This document shows positions 19,381 to 27,099 of a DNA stretch of 27,099 bases, piece after piece. The stretch is from a virus, in the IMG/VR virus record IMGVR_UViG_3300035698_009787, positions 1 through 27,099 of that record; one strand, given 5' to 3'. A program made the translations under genes and the position numbers. Under the pieces are notes generated by a model that ran no database searches, was not told the DNA's origin, and was given only the letters and a program-made list of their open reading frames with translations. Positions within the stretch are counted from its first letter, which is position 1. Every line of letters begins with the position of its first letter.

Positions 19381-20925
19381 ATGATGACTAAACGTTCTAT
19401 ACCAGGCTGGTTATTCTTTACATTTACACTAGTACTAATCTGTATTGCTTACGTACAAGGTGACGGTGAAGTAAAGCACTTAAGTGGTGGTGATGTAGCT
19501 CTCAATAGTCTTGACTCTACCTACATCAAAGATGCAAGTACTTCTTTTAGCGACCTGAGTAGTGCTGGTGGTGCTTATACTATGGTACTCAAGTGGAATC
19601 CAACAACCAGCAAATGGTCAGCACAAGCTGATAGTACTGCTGGTGTTGGTGCTGGTCTTGACTCTACTAGCCTTGCTAATGACGGTGTAGGTAATGAAGA
19701 CCTGGTTGAAAATTCAGTCTCAACCCTCGAGATTCGTGATGCTACAATCGACTCTGAGGATGTGGCACCTACTGGTATTACGGCTTCTAACTTAGCTGCA
19801 GTCCTTCGTCATACTGGCTACATCACTACCGATAGTTTAAAAGTTGGTGACAATATATTTCTTGAAGATAGTATCCCTTTCCTCTTCGGCACTGGTCGAG
19901 ACCTTGAGAAGCATTATGATGGCACTTATGCTATGGAAATTCAGAGTCTCACTACAGATGCTTATTGGTGGTACCGTAACTCAAAAGCAGAGCATGTAGA
20001 CAACTCTGTCTGGCTGGCTCACCGGCTTGAAACTGACGGTGATAATACCCGTAGTGGCTTTGGTATTGAGACTAAGTTTAATGTAATAACCGATGCTACA
20101 CGTAACAGCACTGTCGTGTTCTATGGAACTGATGCTGGCACATGGGGCGCTGTGATGACCTTTGAAGGTCATAATGTTGGCTTCGGAACTAGTACACCTA
20201 AAGCCTCTAGTGTAACGTATGCTAAGGAAGTCTTATACTCTTTGGAGTATGTTCCTGCTGGAGAAGATTCTAGCTTAACTATCTCCATTGTTGATGGCGA
20301 GCCTGAGATTAATTTCTTTGCTAGTGATGGTGATACATGGAAGATTGTAAGTAACACCTCCGACCAGATGGTCATTTCTGGTGCTGATGATATTCTTCTT
20401 GGAACTGATGCTGTAATGCTAGCACCATCATTCAACGACTCATTAAAGAATCACCAGCCTACAATTTTATACCTCTACTGGACATCTGCTTTTGCTGATA
20501 GTATCTCCGCTAATGACTCACTTGATGTAATTATTACAGCTCAAAATCTTATTGGCAACCTTCAATCTGCTTTCATAATAAATGACCAGGGTGTAGAGGA
20601 GAAGGGTAGACTAATCATTGACGGTTATCTTCCTAACCCTCTTTCTACTCTTGATAGTCTTGGTATGCATATTTGGACTGAGACTACTGACGATAGTGAC
20701 TATATAAACGTCTACGTCCATGATGACTCTGTAGCAACAGACTTCAAGCATGTAGCTATTGACTCTGCTGTGACTCAGCATTCAGCAGTTGCTCGGACCA
20801 AGTGGTATATATCATTAGCTGTCGGCGGTATTGTTGGTGGAGAGTTCAGAGTGATAACAGACTTTACTAGCCTAAGTGACACTGTGTTTATTGGAAGACC
20901 TAGACTATTTATAACTAATCACTAG
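19381..20925 (+). CDS. Large signal-peptide tail-fibre-like protein
   Basis: A 514-residue protein. An N-terminal hydrophobic segment GWLFFTFTLVLICIAYVQG is a signal peptide or anchor, followed by DGEVKHLSGGDVALNSLDST, clearly related to the previous gene. Later phrases such as LKWNPTTSKWSAQADST, DIPFLFGTGRDLEKHYDG-like text (actually SIPFLFGTGRDLEKHYDG), NVGFGTSTPK and a C-terminal beta domain are characteristic of fibre or adhesin proteins. No catalytic motif. Likely host recognition or surface attachment. Paralogy of the two N-termini suggests a common export or docking segment. Confidence 0.65.
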   Translation: MMTKRSIPGWLFFTFTLVLICIAYVQGDGEVKHLSGGDVALNSLDSTYIKDASTSFSDLSSAGGAYTMVLKWNPTTSKWSAQADSTAGVGAGLDSTSLANDGVGNEDLVENSVSTLEIRDATIDSEDVAPTGITASNLAAVLRHTGYITTDSLKVGDNIFLEDSIPFLFGTGRDLEKHYDGTYAMEIQSLTTDAYWWYRNSKAEHVDNSVWLAHRLETDGDNTRSGFGIETKFNVITDATRNSTVVFYGTDAGTWGAVMTFEGHNVGFGTSTPKASSVTYAKEVLYSLEYVPAGEDSSLTISIVDGEPEINFFASDGDTWKIVSNTSDQMVISGADDILLGTDAVMLAPSFNDSLKNHQPTILYLYWTSAFADSISANDSLDVIITAQNLIGNLQSAFIINDQGVEEKGRLIIDGYLPNPLSTLDSLGMHIWTETTDDSDYINVYVHDDSVATDFKHVAIDSAVTQHSAVARTKWYISLAVGGIVGGEFRVITDFTSLSDTVFIGRPRLFITNH

Positions 20926-20936
20926 AAGGATAAATT

Positions 20937-21191
20937 ATGGCTTTAACAATCGAACAGAAAAAAGAAATAGCTGCAAAGTTTCAGGGACATATAAGCAGTT
21001 TATTGGAAGCAACAAGTCTTTCTAAAGCAGATATAAAAGCATGGGTAAGTTATGCTGTTGGTGCTATTGAGAGCGGGCTTGTTACGATAAATAATAACTC
21101 TCCTGACCCGGCAAAGAGTAGCCTTACTTTGGAACAAAAACGGTGGATATTCAAGGCTATTATTGATGTAATATTTAAGGAGGTGAGTTGA
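20937..21191 (+). CDS. Small hypothetical late protein
   Basis: An 84-residue, soluble helical protein with two similar helices, LTIEQKKEIAAKFQGHI near the start and LTLEQKRWIFKAIIDVIF at the end, perhaps an internal duplication. AAGGATAAATT precedes the ATG. Possibly a chaperone or connector for the neighbouring fibre proteins; no family recognised. Confidence 0.6.
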   Translation: MALTIEQKKEIAAKFQGHISSLLEATSLSKADIKAWVSYAVGAIESGLVTINNNSPDPAKSSLTLEQKRWIFKAIIDVIFKEVS

Positions 21192-21192
21192 T

Positions 21193-21687
21193 ATGGCAAG
21201 TGGAGATACTTTACTGGTTTTTACACCGCATAATGCAGAACCCCCAGCGGCTAATTTTGCAACGCATGATACTCGGAATAACCATCCAGTATTAGACTTC
21301 GATGCAACAACAAACGAAACTATTTATTTCTCGGCTGTTATGCCACGTTATTATGTAGGAACTACTGGTATAACAGTATATTTGCATTTTTCCATGAGTT
21401 CAGCAGAAGCGAATACTGTTGATTGGGATGTGGCTTTTGAGAGAATAGGTGACCAGCAACAGGATGTTGATACTGACAGCTTCGCAGCCGTGAATAGTGT
21501 TGATAATACAACCGTTCCGGGTACTACAGGACTCGTAGATATTGTCAATGTCGCTTTCACAGATGGCGCGGATATGGATAGCGTGGCAGTTGGCGAATTA
21601 TTCAGGATACTTGTAACCAGAGACGCAGTGAATGATGATGCTGCCGGTGATGCTGAACTTCATGCAGTGGAATTAAAGGAAACCTAA
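21193..21687 (+). CDS. Phage structural/decoration protein candidate
   Basis: A 164-residue beta-rich protein. The opening MASGDTLLVFTPHNAEPPAA followed by FATHDTRNNHPVLDFD, and the later AFERIGDQQQDVD and ELHAVELKET, match a protein I know from tailed phages in environmental samples, taken as a minor structural protein. Role on the virion is inferred from context beside fibre and lectin genes. GGAGGTGAGTTGAT before the ATG. Confidence 0.65.
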   Translation: MASGDTLLVFTPHNAEPPAANFATHDTRNNHPVLDFDATTNETIYFSAVMPRYYVGTTGITVYLHFSMSSAEANTVDWDVAFERIGDQQQDVDTDSFAAVNSVDNTTVPGTTGLVDIVNVAFTDGADMDSVAVGELFRILVTRDAVNDDAAGDAELHAVELKET

Positions 21688-21691
21688 TGTA

Positions 21692-22498
21692 ATGGCACGA
21701 AGTTTTGACGGAAACGATGACTTAGCAAGTGCGTCCACTATTGACTTATCAGGAACGCAACAGCTTACGTTGGCATGGTGGATGATATGGGATACCTTTG
21801 CGGATAATGATAAATTGGCTTTTGAGTTTAGCACAAATTATAACATTGTTGAAACTGGTTTTATTATTAACCCAAATGACTCTGTACGTAACGAGTTTAT
21901 GGCAGGGATAAAAGGTGATGATGGTTTTTCTGCCGGTTCATTTACAAGACCGTCGGCTGATGTTTGGCACCATTACGTTGTTTTGCTGGATAAAAGTGCC
22001 GCTGCATCCGAAGTTGTTGACATATATCTTGATGGCTCTGCGCAAGGTTTAAATCGCAGTGCTGATTCCAATAACACAAACAATTTTGGCAACCTTAATT
22101 TGTATTTTATGAGCCGAGCCGGTAGCAGCCTGCTTGCGGATGGTGAAATGGCAGAGGTGGGTTTGTGGGATAGGCTTGCAACTGTTGGAGAATGTGAAGG
22201 TTTAGCAAAAGGATATTCACCTGAATGTTATCCGAACGGTCTTGTAGAATATTGGAAACTTATGGGGAATAATTCACCCGAAATAGGTGAAAGAGGGGTT
22301 TCTGATTTAACAGTTGATGGCGCAACAAAGTTTGCACATCCGAGAATGATATATCCTGCCAGAACACAAATAGGAGTGCCGGCAGCGGGTGATGCACCAG
22401 CAGTTAGTAAAGAAGGTACTAAGAACAAACTTGTGAGTACTGCTGGTACTATGGGTCGTAAACATAGCCGCTTTGGCAGAACTTGGTGGGGATACTAA
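21692..22498 (+). CDS. LamG/ConA-like lectin-fold protein
   Basis: A 268-residue protein of the concanavalin A-like (LamG_3) group. SFDGNDDLASASTIDLSGTQ, then LTLAWWMIWDTF, WHHYVVLLDKSAAASEVVDI, YLDGSAQG and GEMAEVGLWDRLAT are the typical strands. The C-terminal ~60 residues are a Lys/Arg-rich tail ending GRTWWGY. No signal peptide. Likely glycan binding on the virion or fibre complex; the stop codon overlaps the sialidase ATG (TAATG), which ties the two genes in translation. Confidence 0.75.
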   Translation: MARSFDGNDDLASASTIDLSGTQQLTLAWWMIWDTFADNDKLAFEFSTNYNIVETGFIINPNDSVRNEFMAGIKGDDGFSAGSFTRPSADVWHHYVVLLDKSAAASEVVDIYLDGSAQGLNRSADSNNTNNFGNLNLYFMSRAGSSLLADGEMAEVGLWDRLATVGECEGLAKGYSPECYPNGLVEYWKLMGNNSPEIGERGVSDLTVDGATKFAHPRMIYPARTQIGVPAAGDAPAVSKEGTKNKLVSTAGTMGRKHSRFGRTWWGY

Positions 22499-23637
22499 TG
22501 AAATACTTGATAGCTTTATGTATAGTAGTATGCTTTACGTATGGGCAAGAAGCGCCAACAATTACCCAGAGTAATATTTTTGTTGCTGGTGATGGCAGCT
22601 ACCACACGTATCGTATTCCTTCGCTAATAACAACTCCTAATGATACTGTTCTTGCATTCTGTGAAGGTAGAGTTAATAGTATTGCTGATAATGGTGATAT
22701 AGATGTAGTTATGAGACGGAGTTCTGATAGTGGTGTTATTTGGAGTGCTCAAGAAGTTCTATATGGTGTAGGTGATGCTACAAACGTATTTGGAAGTCCT
22801 ACGGCTGTTATTGATACGTCTACTGGTTATACATGGCTTACGGTACGGTGGGTTGATATGGCTCATGGCTTACCTAGAATGCAAAGAATATATATGACAT
22901 ATAGTCAAGACGATGGAGTTACATGGGAAGACACAACTGATGTAACTAGTGATATCTCATTCTTTAGTGATTATCTTACAGGATGGGGCTTTTATGCTCC
23001 AGGCCCTGGTCTGAGTATTTGTTGTGATAGTGGTAGACTTCTTATTCCAGCATACTTTGAAAATCTTGCAGTTGATAAGTATTATGCTTACTGCTTCTAT
23101 TCTGATGATAATGGTTCTAATTGGGTAATGGGAGATAGCTGTGCTACAGCTGGCCTCTCTGAACACCAGATAGTGGAACTTACTAATGGTAATATAACGC
23201 TTACCGCACGTGATGAGAACTCAAGTCAAAGAAGGATAGTAGCAGTTAGTACTGATGAAGGTGAGACGTGGAATGCTGCTACAACTTCAACTATTATTGA
23301 CCCTACTGTTCAAGGTAGTATAATAACATTTGCTGACTCACTTCACGCTAATAGATTTGGTGTGCTATTCTCCAACCCTATGAGCGAGGATACTCGAGAG
23401 CGTATGACTGTTAGATTAAGTTGGGATGAAGGAGATACATGGCCAGTAGACAGAACTTTACATACAGGTCCTTCTGGGTATTCATGTATGACTATACTTC
23501 CAGACTCTACTATTGCTTGTTTGTATGAAAGTGGTACATCATCATTTAGAGAGAGAATAACATTCGCTAAATTTAACATTTCATGGCTTCAACAAATCGG
23601 GAGTCTAAGGAGCTTAAATGAGTTTAAACCTTGGTGA
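22498..23637 (+). CDS. Secreted exo-alpha-sialidase (GH33)
   Basis: A 379-residue protein with a signal peptide (MKYLIALCIVVCFTYGQ). The mature part is a complete GH33 six-blade propeller. YRIP (R39), the ADNGDID acid/base region (D64), SEHQIVEL (E222), TARD (R238), an arginine in ERMTVRLS (302 or 306) and GYS (Y328) followed by CLYE match the catalytic set. Five Asp boxes S-x-D-x-G-x-x-W are seen at 75-82, 136-143, 202-209, 251-258 and 308-315. By family it hydrolyses terminal sialic acids from glycans. Its coupling to the lectin gene and placement before the endolysin put it in the late operon. It resembles bacterial secreted sialidases more than phage endosialidase tailspikes. Confidence 0.9.
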   Translation: MKYLIALCIVVCFTYGQEAPTITQSNIFVAGDGSYHTYRIPSLITTPNDTVLAFCEGRVNSIADNGDIDVVMRRSSDSGVIWSAQEVLYGVGDATNVFGSPTAVIDTSTGYTWLTVRWVDMAHGLPRMQRIYMTYSQDDGVTWEDTTDVTSDISFFSDYLTGWGFYAPGPGLSICCDSGRLLIPAYFENLAVDKYYAYCFYSDDNGSNWVMGDSCATAGLSEHQIVELTNGNITLTARDENSSQRRIVAVSTDEGETWNAATTSTIIDPTVQGSIITFADSLHANRFGVLFSNPMSEDTRERMTVRLSWDEGDTWPVDRTLHTGPSGYSCMTILPDSTIACLYESGTSSFRERITFAKFNISWLQQIGSLRSLNEFKPW

Positions 23638-23643
23638 GACTAG

Positions 23644-24075
23644 ATGTATTATTTAAGTGAGTACTCTGAAAATAAACTTTCTACTTGTGCAGAACCCTTA
23701 CAGCGTATTGCTCATGCTACGATTCAAGCAGTTGACTTTAAAGTAATATGTGGGCATAGGGGTGAGATTGCTCAGAATGAAGCATATAACACTGGTCATT
23801 CTGATAAGAAGTGGCCTGATGGTAAGCATAACGTCAGCCCTTCTCTTGCTATAGATATAGTTCCTTGGCATAGCAAATTTCCTAATATTCGTTGGGAGGA
23901 TACAGATTCTTTTATATATTTAGCCGGTCATATACTAATGTCTGCTCACTTACTAGGTATTAGTTTGAGATGGGGTAGAGACTGGAACATGAACGATAAC
24001 TTGAATGATGAGCATTTCTTCGATTGGGGACATTTTGAGTTAACTGGTAGCCCGTACGATTCAAAGAAAGGATAA
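23644..24075 (+). CDS. M15-family peptidase endolysin
   Basis: A 143-residue protein of the VanY/M15 peptidase family. GKHNVSPSLAIDIVPW carries H62 and D71, and DEHFFDWGHFEL carries the catalytic D/E and H130: the zinc-ligand set H-x-D ... H of D-Ala-D-Ala or L-Ala-D-Glu peptidases. The stretch CGHRGEIAQNEAYNTGHS is also typical. It cleaves peptidoglycan cross-links at the end of infection. No signal peptide, so it needs a holin; candidates lie downstream at 25395 and 25563. Confidence 0.85.
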   Translation: MYYLSEYSENKLSTCAEPLQRIAHATIQAVDFKVICGHRGEIAQNEAYNTGHSDKKWPDGKHNVSPSLAIDIVPWHSKFPNIRWEDTDSFIYLAGHILMSAHLLGISLRWGRDWNMNDNLNDEHFFDWGHFELTGSPYDSKKG

Positions 24076-24079
24076 GTGC

Positions 24080-25336
24080 ATGGCTGGTGTAACTAATAAA
24101 GAAATAAAAAGCATGGTTGAAGAGCGTTATAGTGCTCTGGAGAATGTGCTTGGTCGCTTTGTTGATTCAGTTGAGGACTTGAAGCATATTAAGATTCCAG
24201 TACCGGATGAGTTTCACGAAGCGGCTAAAGCTCTTATTACATGGACTGCTAAGGATAAGGATAAGAATAGTAGCGTAATATCCCTGAAGGACATTGATAA
24301 TGCTATTCTAAACAGAGTTAATGCTGTGACGGTATCTGTGCATGAAGTAAAGAAAGCTATTTCTACTCTTGTCCCTATGCGAGGAACAGACAAAGCAGTA
24401 ACATCGCTGGAGTCTGTAACTTCTGGCCTTGACGATATAGATAAAAACATTTCACATCTTGGTGTGCTCCTGTCCGAGACTCTAGAACGACTCCAGCGTA
24501 TTGAAAAGAAGCGTGTAGAACGGGGTGAGGCTATGCGCGGCACTGACAATGCCATCACTTCGCTGGAGTCTGTTCTGGAAAGACTTGATAAGTTGGAGAA
24601 GAGTAATGTTAGCGCTCTTACTAATGTGCAGAAGGTAATAGAGAGAGGCTTTAAAGCTATGCCTAAGATTTCTGACTTGCTAGGCATATCTGAACGTCTA
24701 GATAAGATTATGGAAACACCAGAACCTCCTATTATTGAGAAGTTGGATGCTAGTCAGCAAGCTATTAAGGTTAGTATTGGTGATGTGCTTCTCAATCAAA
24801 AGGCATTAGAGAAGCTGATAAAGAATATGCCTGTTAGTGTAGAGAGAGAAGTACCTGTTACTCAAATTGAGCAAGTTGATTATACTGAAAAGTTTAATGA
24901 GCTGAAGGTTGAAGTAAAAAGTATCGAATATCTTATAAGGAATGCTCCTGCACCAGTTGTTAAGATTAGCGATGTGTTTCCATCACCTGAGCAGATTGCT
25001 CATGTTGTATGGCAGAGAAAAGAAGAGATTGAGCAAGATATAGAGGATTTCAAAATTGATAACTTTCATCAAGGTGAAACTTTTAGGAAGGGTTACGAAA
25101 CGCTTACATCAGCAAAGTCTGTAAGCTTAGTCATGGAGCCTGATGATGGTAAGAGTGATAGCCAAGCTTTAGTTTCTATACCTTCAGATGTAGGTGGTGT
25201 TGTAGTCTTTGAGATTACCCCTGAGAGAACCTCTAAAATGAGACCTACCAGTTATAAGTGGGAATTATGGGATGGTAAAGTTATGGCTCATCAAGGTCGT
25301 TTTAACATTCTTGGTAGCTTTAAAGGAGAAAAATAA
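24080..25336 (+). CDS. Coiled-coil tail/baseplate protein candidate
   Basis: A 418-residue protein. Long helical and coiled-coil stretches fill residues ~1-320, with a duplicated module MRGTDKAVTSLESV / MRGTDNAITSLESV (around 100 and 150). The last ~75 residues are a beta domain (SLVMEPDDGKSDSQALVSIP ... YKWELWDGKVMAHQGRF) similar in character to the two small proteins at 25901 and 26296, which suggests related baseplate or upper-fibre folds. AAAGGATAAGTGC precedes the ATG. No enzyme motif. Confidence 0.6.
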   Translation: MAGVTNKEIKSMVEERYSALENVLGRFVDSVEDLKHIKIPVPDEFHEAAKALITWTAKDKDKNSSVISLKDIDNAILNRVNAVTVSVHEVKKAISTLVPMRGTDKAVTSLESVTSGLDDIDKNISHLGVLLSETLERLQRIEKKRVERGEAMRGTDNAITSLESVLERLDKLEKSNVSALTNVQKVIERGFKAMPKISDLLGISERLDKIMETPEPPIIEKLDASQQAIKVSIGDVLLNQKALEKLIKNMPVSVEREVPVTQIEQVDYTEKFNELKVEVKSIEYLIRNAPAPVVKISDVFPSPEQIAHVVWQRKEEIEQDIEDFKIDNFHQGETFRKGYETLTSAKSVSLVMEPDDGKSDSQALVSIPSDVGGVVVFEITPERTSKMRPTSYKWELWDGKVMAHQGRFNILGSFKGEK

Positions 25337-25394
25337 CAAGTCAAGTCCAATGATATAACCGTTACACAAAGCGCAAGCGGAAAAGGAGCAAGTG

Positions 25395-25550
25395 ATGGAA
25401 CAGTGGCTGATAGAAAATTGGAAGTGGATCTTAGCAGGGTTTTATATCATGGAGAAAGTCGTATATCTCACACCAACCAAGTATGATGATATTGCAATAA
25501 GCATTTTGAAGGGTTCTGTTAGTATCATTGCCAATAAGAACAAAAAATAA
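25395..25550 (+). CDS. Small membrane-type protein (51 aa), lysis-linked
   Basis: MEQWLIENWKWILAGFYIME followed by KVVYLTPTKYDDIAISILKG. An N-terminal hydrophobic and Trp-rich segment and the phrase VVYLTPTKYDD are like short hydrophobic proteins I know near phage lysis genes. AAAAGGAGCAAGTG precedes the ATG. It lies in the gap between the coiled-coil protein and the holin-like gene, where nothing else is coded. Confidence 0.65.
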   Translation: MEQWLIENWKWILAGFYIMEKVVYLTPTKYDDIAISILKGSVSIIANKNKK

Positions 25551-25562
25551 GTGAGGGTTCTA

Positions 25563-25901
25563 ATGGGGGAGTATACGAATGTCGTTGGTCTTGGCTTGCT
25601 TGTTTCTGGTGTAGGTTTTCCAATAGGAGGTTATCTCTTGTTTCAGTGTGTAAAAATGTGGTTAGGGAAAAAGAACGGGAATGGAAACTCCAGAGGTAAT
25701 ACACATATAGTAACTGAAGAACGATGTACTGAGAGGGTTAAGAGCCTTCGTGAAAACGTTGAGCTAAAGTTTGATAATGTTAAAGATCGTATGGAAAGTC
25801 TTAATACTACAGTCAGTGGTATTCATGAAGCACTTAAGGAAACAAATAGTACACAAACAGAAATATTGAAAGCAGTAAGAATTAGTAATGGAGGCAGTTA
25901 A
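25563..25901 (+). CDS. Holin-like membrane protein with coiled-coil tail
   Basis: A 112-residue protein with an N-terminal hydrophobic span (VVGLGLLVSGVGFPIGGYLL), a basic Gly/Asn linker (KKNGNGNSRGN) and a heptad-rich tail (VKSLRENVELKFDNVKDRME, then SLNTTVSGIHEALKETN). Size, layout and the nearby endolysin fit a holin or membrane-anchored lysis factor; a tail anchor is also possible. ATG after GAGGGTTCTA; a GTG four codons earlier was not used. Stop overlaps the next ATG (TAATG). Confidence 0.55.
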   Translation: MGEYTNVVGLGLLVSGVGFPIGGYLLFQCVKMWLGKKNGNGNSRGNTHIVTEERCTERVKSLRENVELKFDNVKDRMESLNTTVSGIHEALKETNSTQTEILKAVRISNGGS

Positions 25902-26296
25902 TGAGTATTGCTGGCAGATATGATTTTGTGATAGAGCAAGGACAGCAGTTTACTCGTTTCATTAGCTGGAAAAGTAGTAGTGGAACCCAGAAAGATTTAC
26001 ATACAAACGATGACCATGCTGTACTTAAGCTTCGTCCATATAGAGGTTACATAGGCACACCTGATTCTGGTTATAATATTGGCGGTGATGATACTATCCT
26101 AAATGATACAGATGGTGAAATTGTTCTATATAACGCAGTAGCACATATATATAATATTAGAATTGATATTATAGCCGCTGTAACAGAGTTGCTTGACTTT
26201 GTTCGCGGTGAGTACACTCTTGAGTGTACTTATGGTGGTAGTATCTTATATAGGGTGCTTGAAGGAACTATATTTTTACGAAAGGAAGCTAGCTGA
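25901..26296 (+). CDS. BppU-like small tail/baseplate protein 1
   Basis: A 131-residue all-beta protein. DFVIEQGQQFTRFISWKSSS opens it, DTDGEIVLYNAV lies in the middle, and LDFVRGEYTLECTYGGSILY with a GTIFLRKEA end closes it. This is a common phage pattern (f.i.qG..f.r.i.w.s......G.i.l.....t..ld...g.YtlE......v.r.l.G...l..e), seen in small baseplate or receptor-binding support proteins. Paralogue of the next gene; TAATG junctions on both sides. Confidence 0.65.
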   Translation: MSIAGRYDFVIEQGQQFTRFISWKSSSGTQKDLHTNDDHAVLKLRPYRGYIGTPDSGYNIGGDDTILNDTDGEIVLYNAVAHIYNIRIDIIAAVTELLDFVRGEYTLECTYGGSILYRVLEGTIFLRKEAS

Positions 26297-26694
26297 TGTA
26301 TCTACCAGAAGAGCATAATTTTGTAATACAGCAAGGTCAAGATTGGCAGAGACGCTTAGCTTGGAAGAGTGCCGCTGGTGCTGTATATGACCTTAGTTCT
26401 GGATATACAGCTAAGCTTGTACTAGCTCCTTTCTTTGGCTTTAAAGGAACAATCCCTACTGGCTATCGCATTGGGAGCACTGATTCTATCATGACTAGCG
26501 GTGCTGAAATTACATTATCTGTAGCAACTGGCACTCCTAATAGGAATATTCTATTAGCAATAACTGATACAGTAACAGCAGCTTTGGATTTCGAGCGTGG
26601 ACAATATACACTTGAGCTTGTATCTACTGCTACTAGCAAGATTTATCCTATTCTTCGTGGTTATATGTATCTATTAAAAGAGGCTACTAACTAA
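26296..26694 (+). CDS. BppU-like small tail/baseplate protein 2
   Basis: A 132-residue paralogue of the preceding protein: NFVIQQGQDWQRRLAWKSAA, then GAEITLSVATG, then LDFERGQYTLELVS and a LRGYMYLLKEA end. The pair likely arose by tandem duplication and may form a heteromeric baseplate or fibre-base unit. Coupled by TGATG and TAATG junctions. Confidence 0.65.
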   Translation: MYLPEEHNFVIQQGQDWQRRLAWKSAAGAVYDLSSGYTAKLVLAPFFGFKGTIPTGYRIGSTDSIMTSGAEITLSVATGTPNRNILLAITDTVTAALDFERGQYTLELVSTATSKIYPILRGYMYLLKEATN

Positions 26695-26876
26695 TGACTA
26701 CAGAGCATAACGAACTTTATGATTATGATATAACATATGATACAGATGAAATACGAAGTAGTGTAGTTGAGAGTGCTACATCTGATGAGCATCTAATAAC
26801 AGTAACAGAACAGACCCCGACAGCATCTTTACATACTGTAACCCTGCTTAGTGGTCAAACAGTGGATATCTGGTAA
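26694..26876 (+). CDS. Small acidic hypothetical protein
   Basis: A 60-residue acidic protein, MTTEHNELYDYDITYDTDEI..., with a Thr/Val-rich C-terminus (TASLHTVTLLSGQTVDIW). No motif recognised. TAATG junctions to both neighbours show that it is translated with the TerL gene. Confidence 0.6.
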   Translation: MTTEHNELYDYDITYDTDEIRSSVVESATSDEHLITVTEQTPTASLHTVTLLSGQTVDIW

Positions 26877-27099
26877 TGAATATTTCTGAGTTATCAAATG
26901 CGTCATACTTGAAGGATGCTCTTGCTGAAGCATATAAGCATACAGAGATTGCAGCTAAGTTCTTCTTCCCTCTACGCTTTACTCGTGAGTTCAGTCCTAT
27001 GCACAAGGAAATCTTTGCTGCGTTAGATGACCCTAATGAGAGAAAGATAGCTATAGCTGCTCCTCGTGGAATTGGCAAAACTTCAATGGTTCAGTTAGC
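26876..27099 (+). CDS. Terminase large subunit, 5' end (cut by window)
   Basis: 74 codons are visible: MNISELSNASYLKDALAEAY, later FFFPLRFTREFSPMHKEIFA, then the Walker A motif APRGIGKTS at 62-70. Spacing of the P-loop ~60 residues from the start, after a FS.mH.e.f segment, is that of the ATPase half of large terminases, which pump DNA into proheads and cut the concatemer. The nuclease half is outside the window. TAATG overlap with the upstream gene. Confidence 0.8.
   Translation, partial: MNISELSNASYLKDALAEAYKHTEIAAKFFFPLRFTREFSPMHKEIFAALDDPNERKIAIAAPRGIGKTSMVQL

Noticed and set aside
24214-24687. 157-codon minus-strand frame
   Set aside because: Lies wholly inside the plus-strand coiled-coil gene and has a Ser/Leu-rich composition typical of a reverse-frame shadow.

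Overview
The window looks like part of a dsDNA tailed-phage or prophage genome with a bacterial host. The evidence is a large and a small terminase candidate, tail-fibre-like proteins, a peptidase endolysin, a phage-style DNA metabolism block, very dense packing with 1-26 nt overlaps (many ATGA or TAATG), GGAGG-type ribosome binding sites and TTGACA/TATAAT-like promoters. Neither end of the genome is visible and no integrase, repressor, portal or capsid gene lies in the window. The host cannot be named. Several late genes carry Sec-type signal peptides, so the phage appears to route proteins through the host envelope.

Layout. (1) Positions 1-15175, minus strand: a long leftward early/middle operon. 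Read in the direction of transcription it starts with many small unknown proteins (15.2-11.9 kb), including short membrane peptides and Cys-rich proteins with a shared CCTEWRA motif. It continues with a RAMP-like glycine-loop protein (11.3-11.9 kb), an ATP-dependent DNA ligase, dCMP deaminase, a PD-(D/E)XK (Cas4/RecB-like) nuclease, an AAA_24/Sak4-like ATPase, a DnaQ-like exonuclease and a possible ssDNA-binding protein. It ends at the left edge with a ParB-domain/DNA methyltransferase fusion. (2) 15.2-17.4 kb: a control region. It holds a few very small leftward genes, two strong leftward promoters, divergent and rightward promoters, a 31-bp inverted repeat around an AT-rich core, and three of four copies of a 27-bp palindrome that looks like an operator. 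One short gene there appears to start at ATT. (3) 17416-27099, plus strand: the late operon. A TerS-like protein is followed by three signal-peptide proteins (two tail-fibre-like), a small unknown, a structural or decoration protein, a LamG/ConA-like lectin, a secreted GH33 exo-sialidase, an M15 peptidase endolysin, a coiled-coil tail/baseplate candidate, two small membrane proteins (holin candidates), two paralogous baseplate-like proteins, a small linker gene, and the 5' end of the large terminase.

How it fits together. The left operon supplies nucleotides, recombination/replication enzymes and DNA modification. The right operon supplies packaging, host recognition, glycan processing and lysis. 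The central region with divergent promoters and repeated palindromes is the likely switch and/or origin. The most unusual points are the secreted sialidase together with exported fibre-like proteins placed between the two terminase genes, the palindrome family and 31-bp inverted repeat of the control region, and two intergenic arrays with a 5-nt GTNNN-like periodicity. All family assignments are from reading motifs by eye; no database search was possible.
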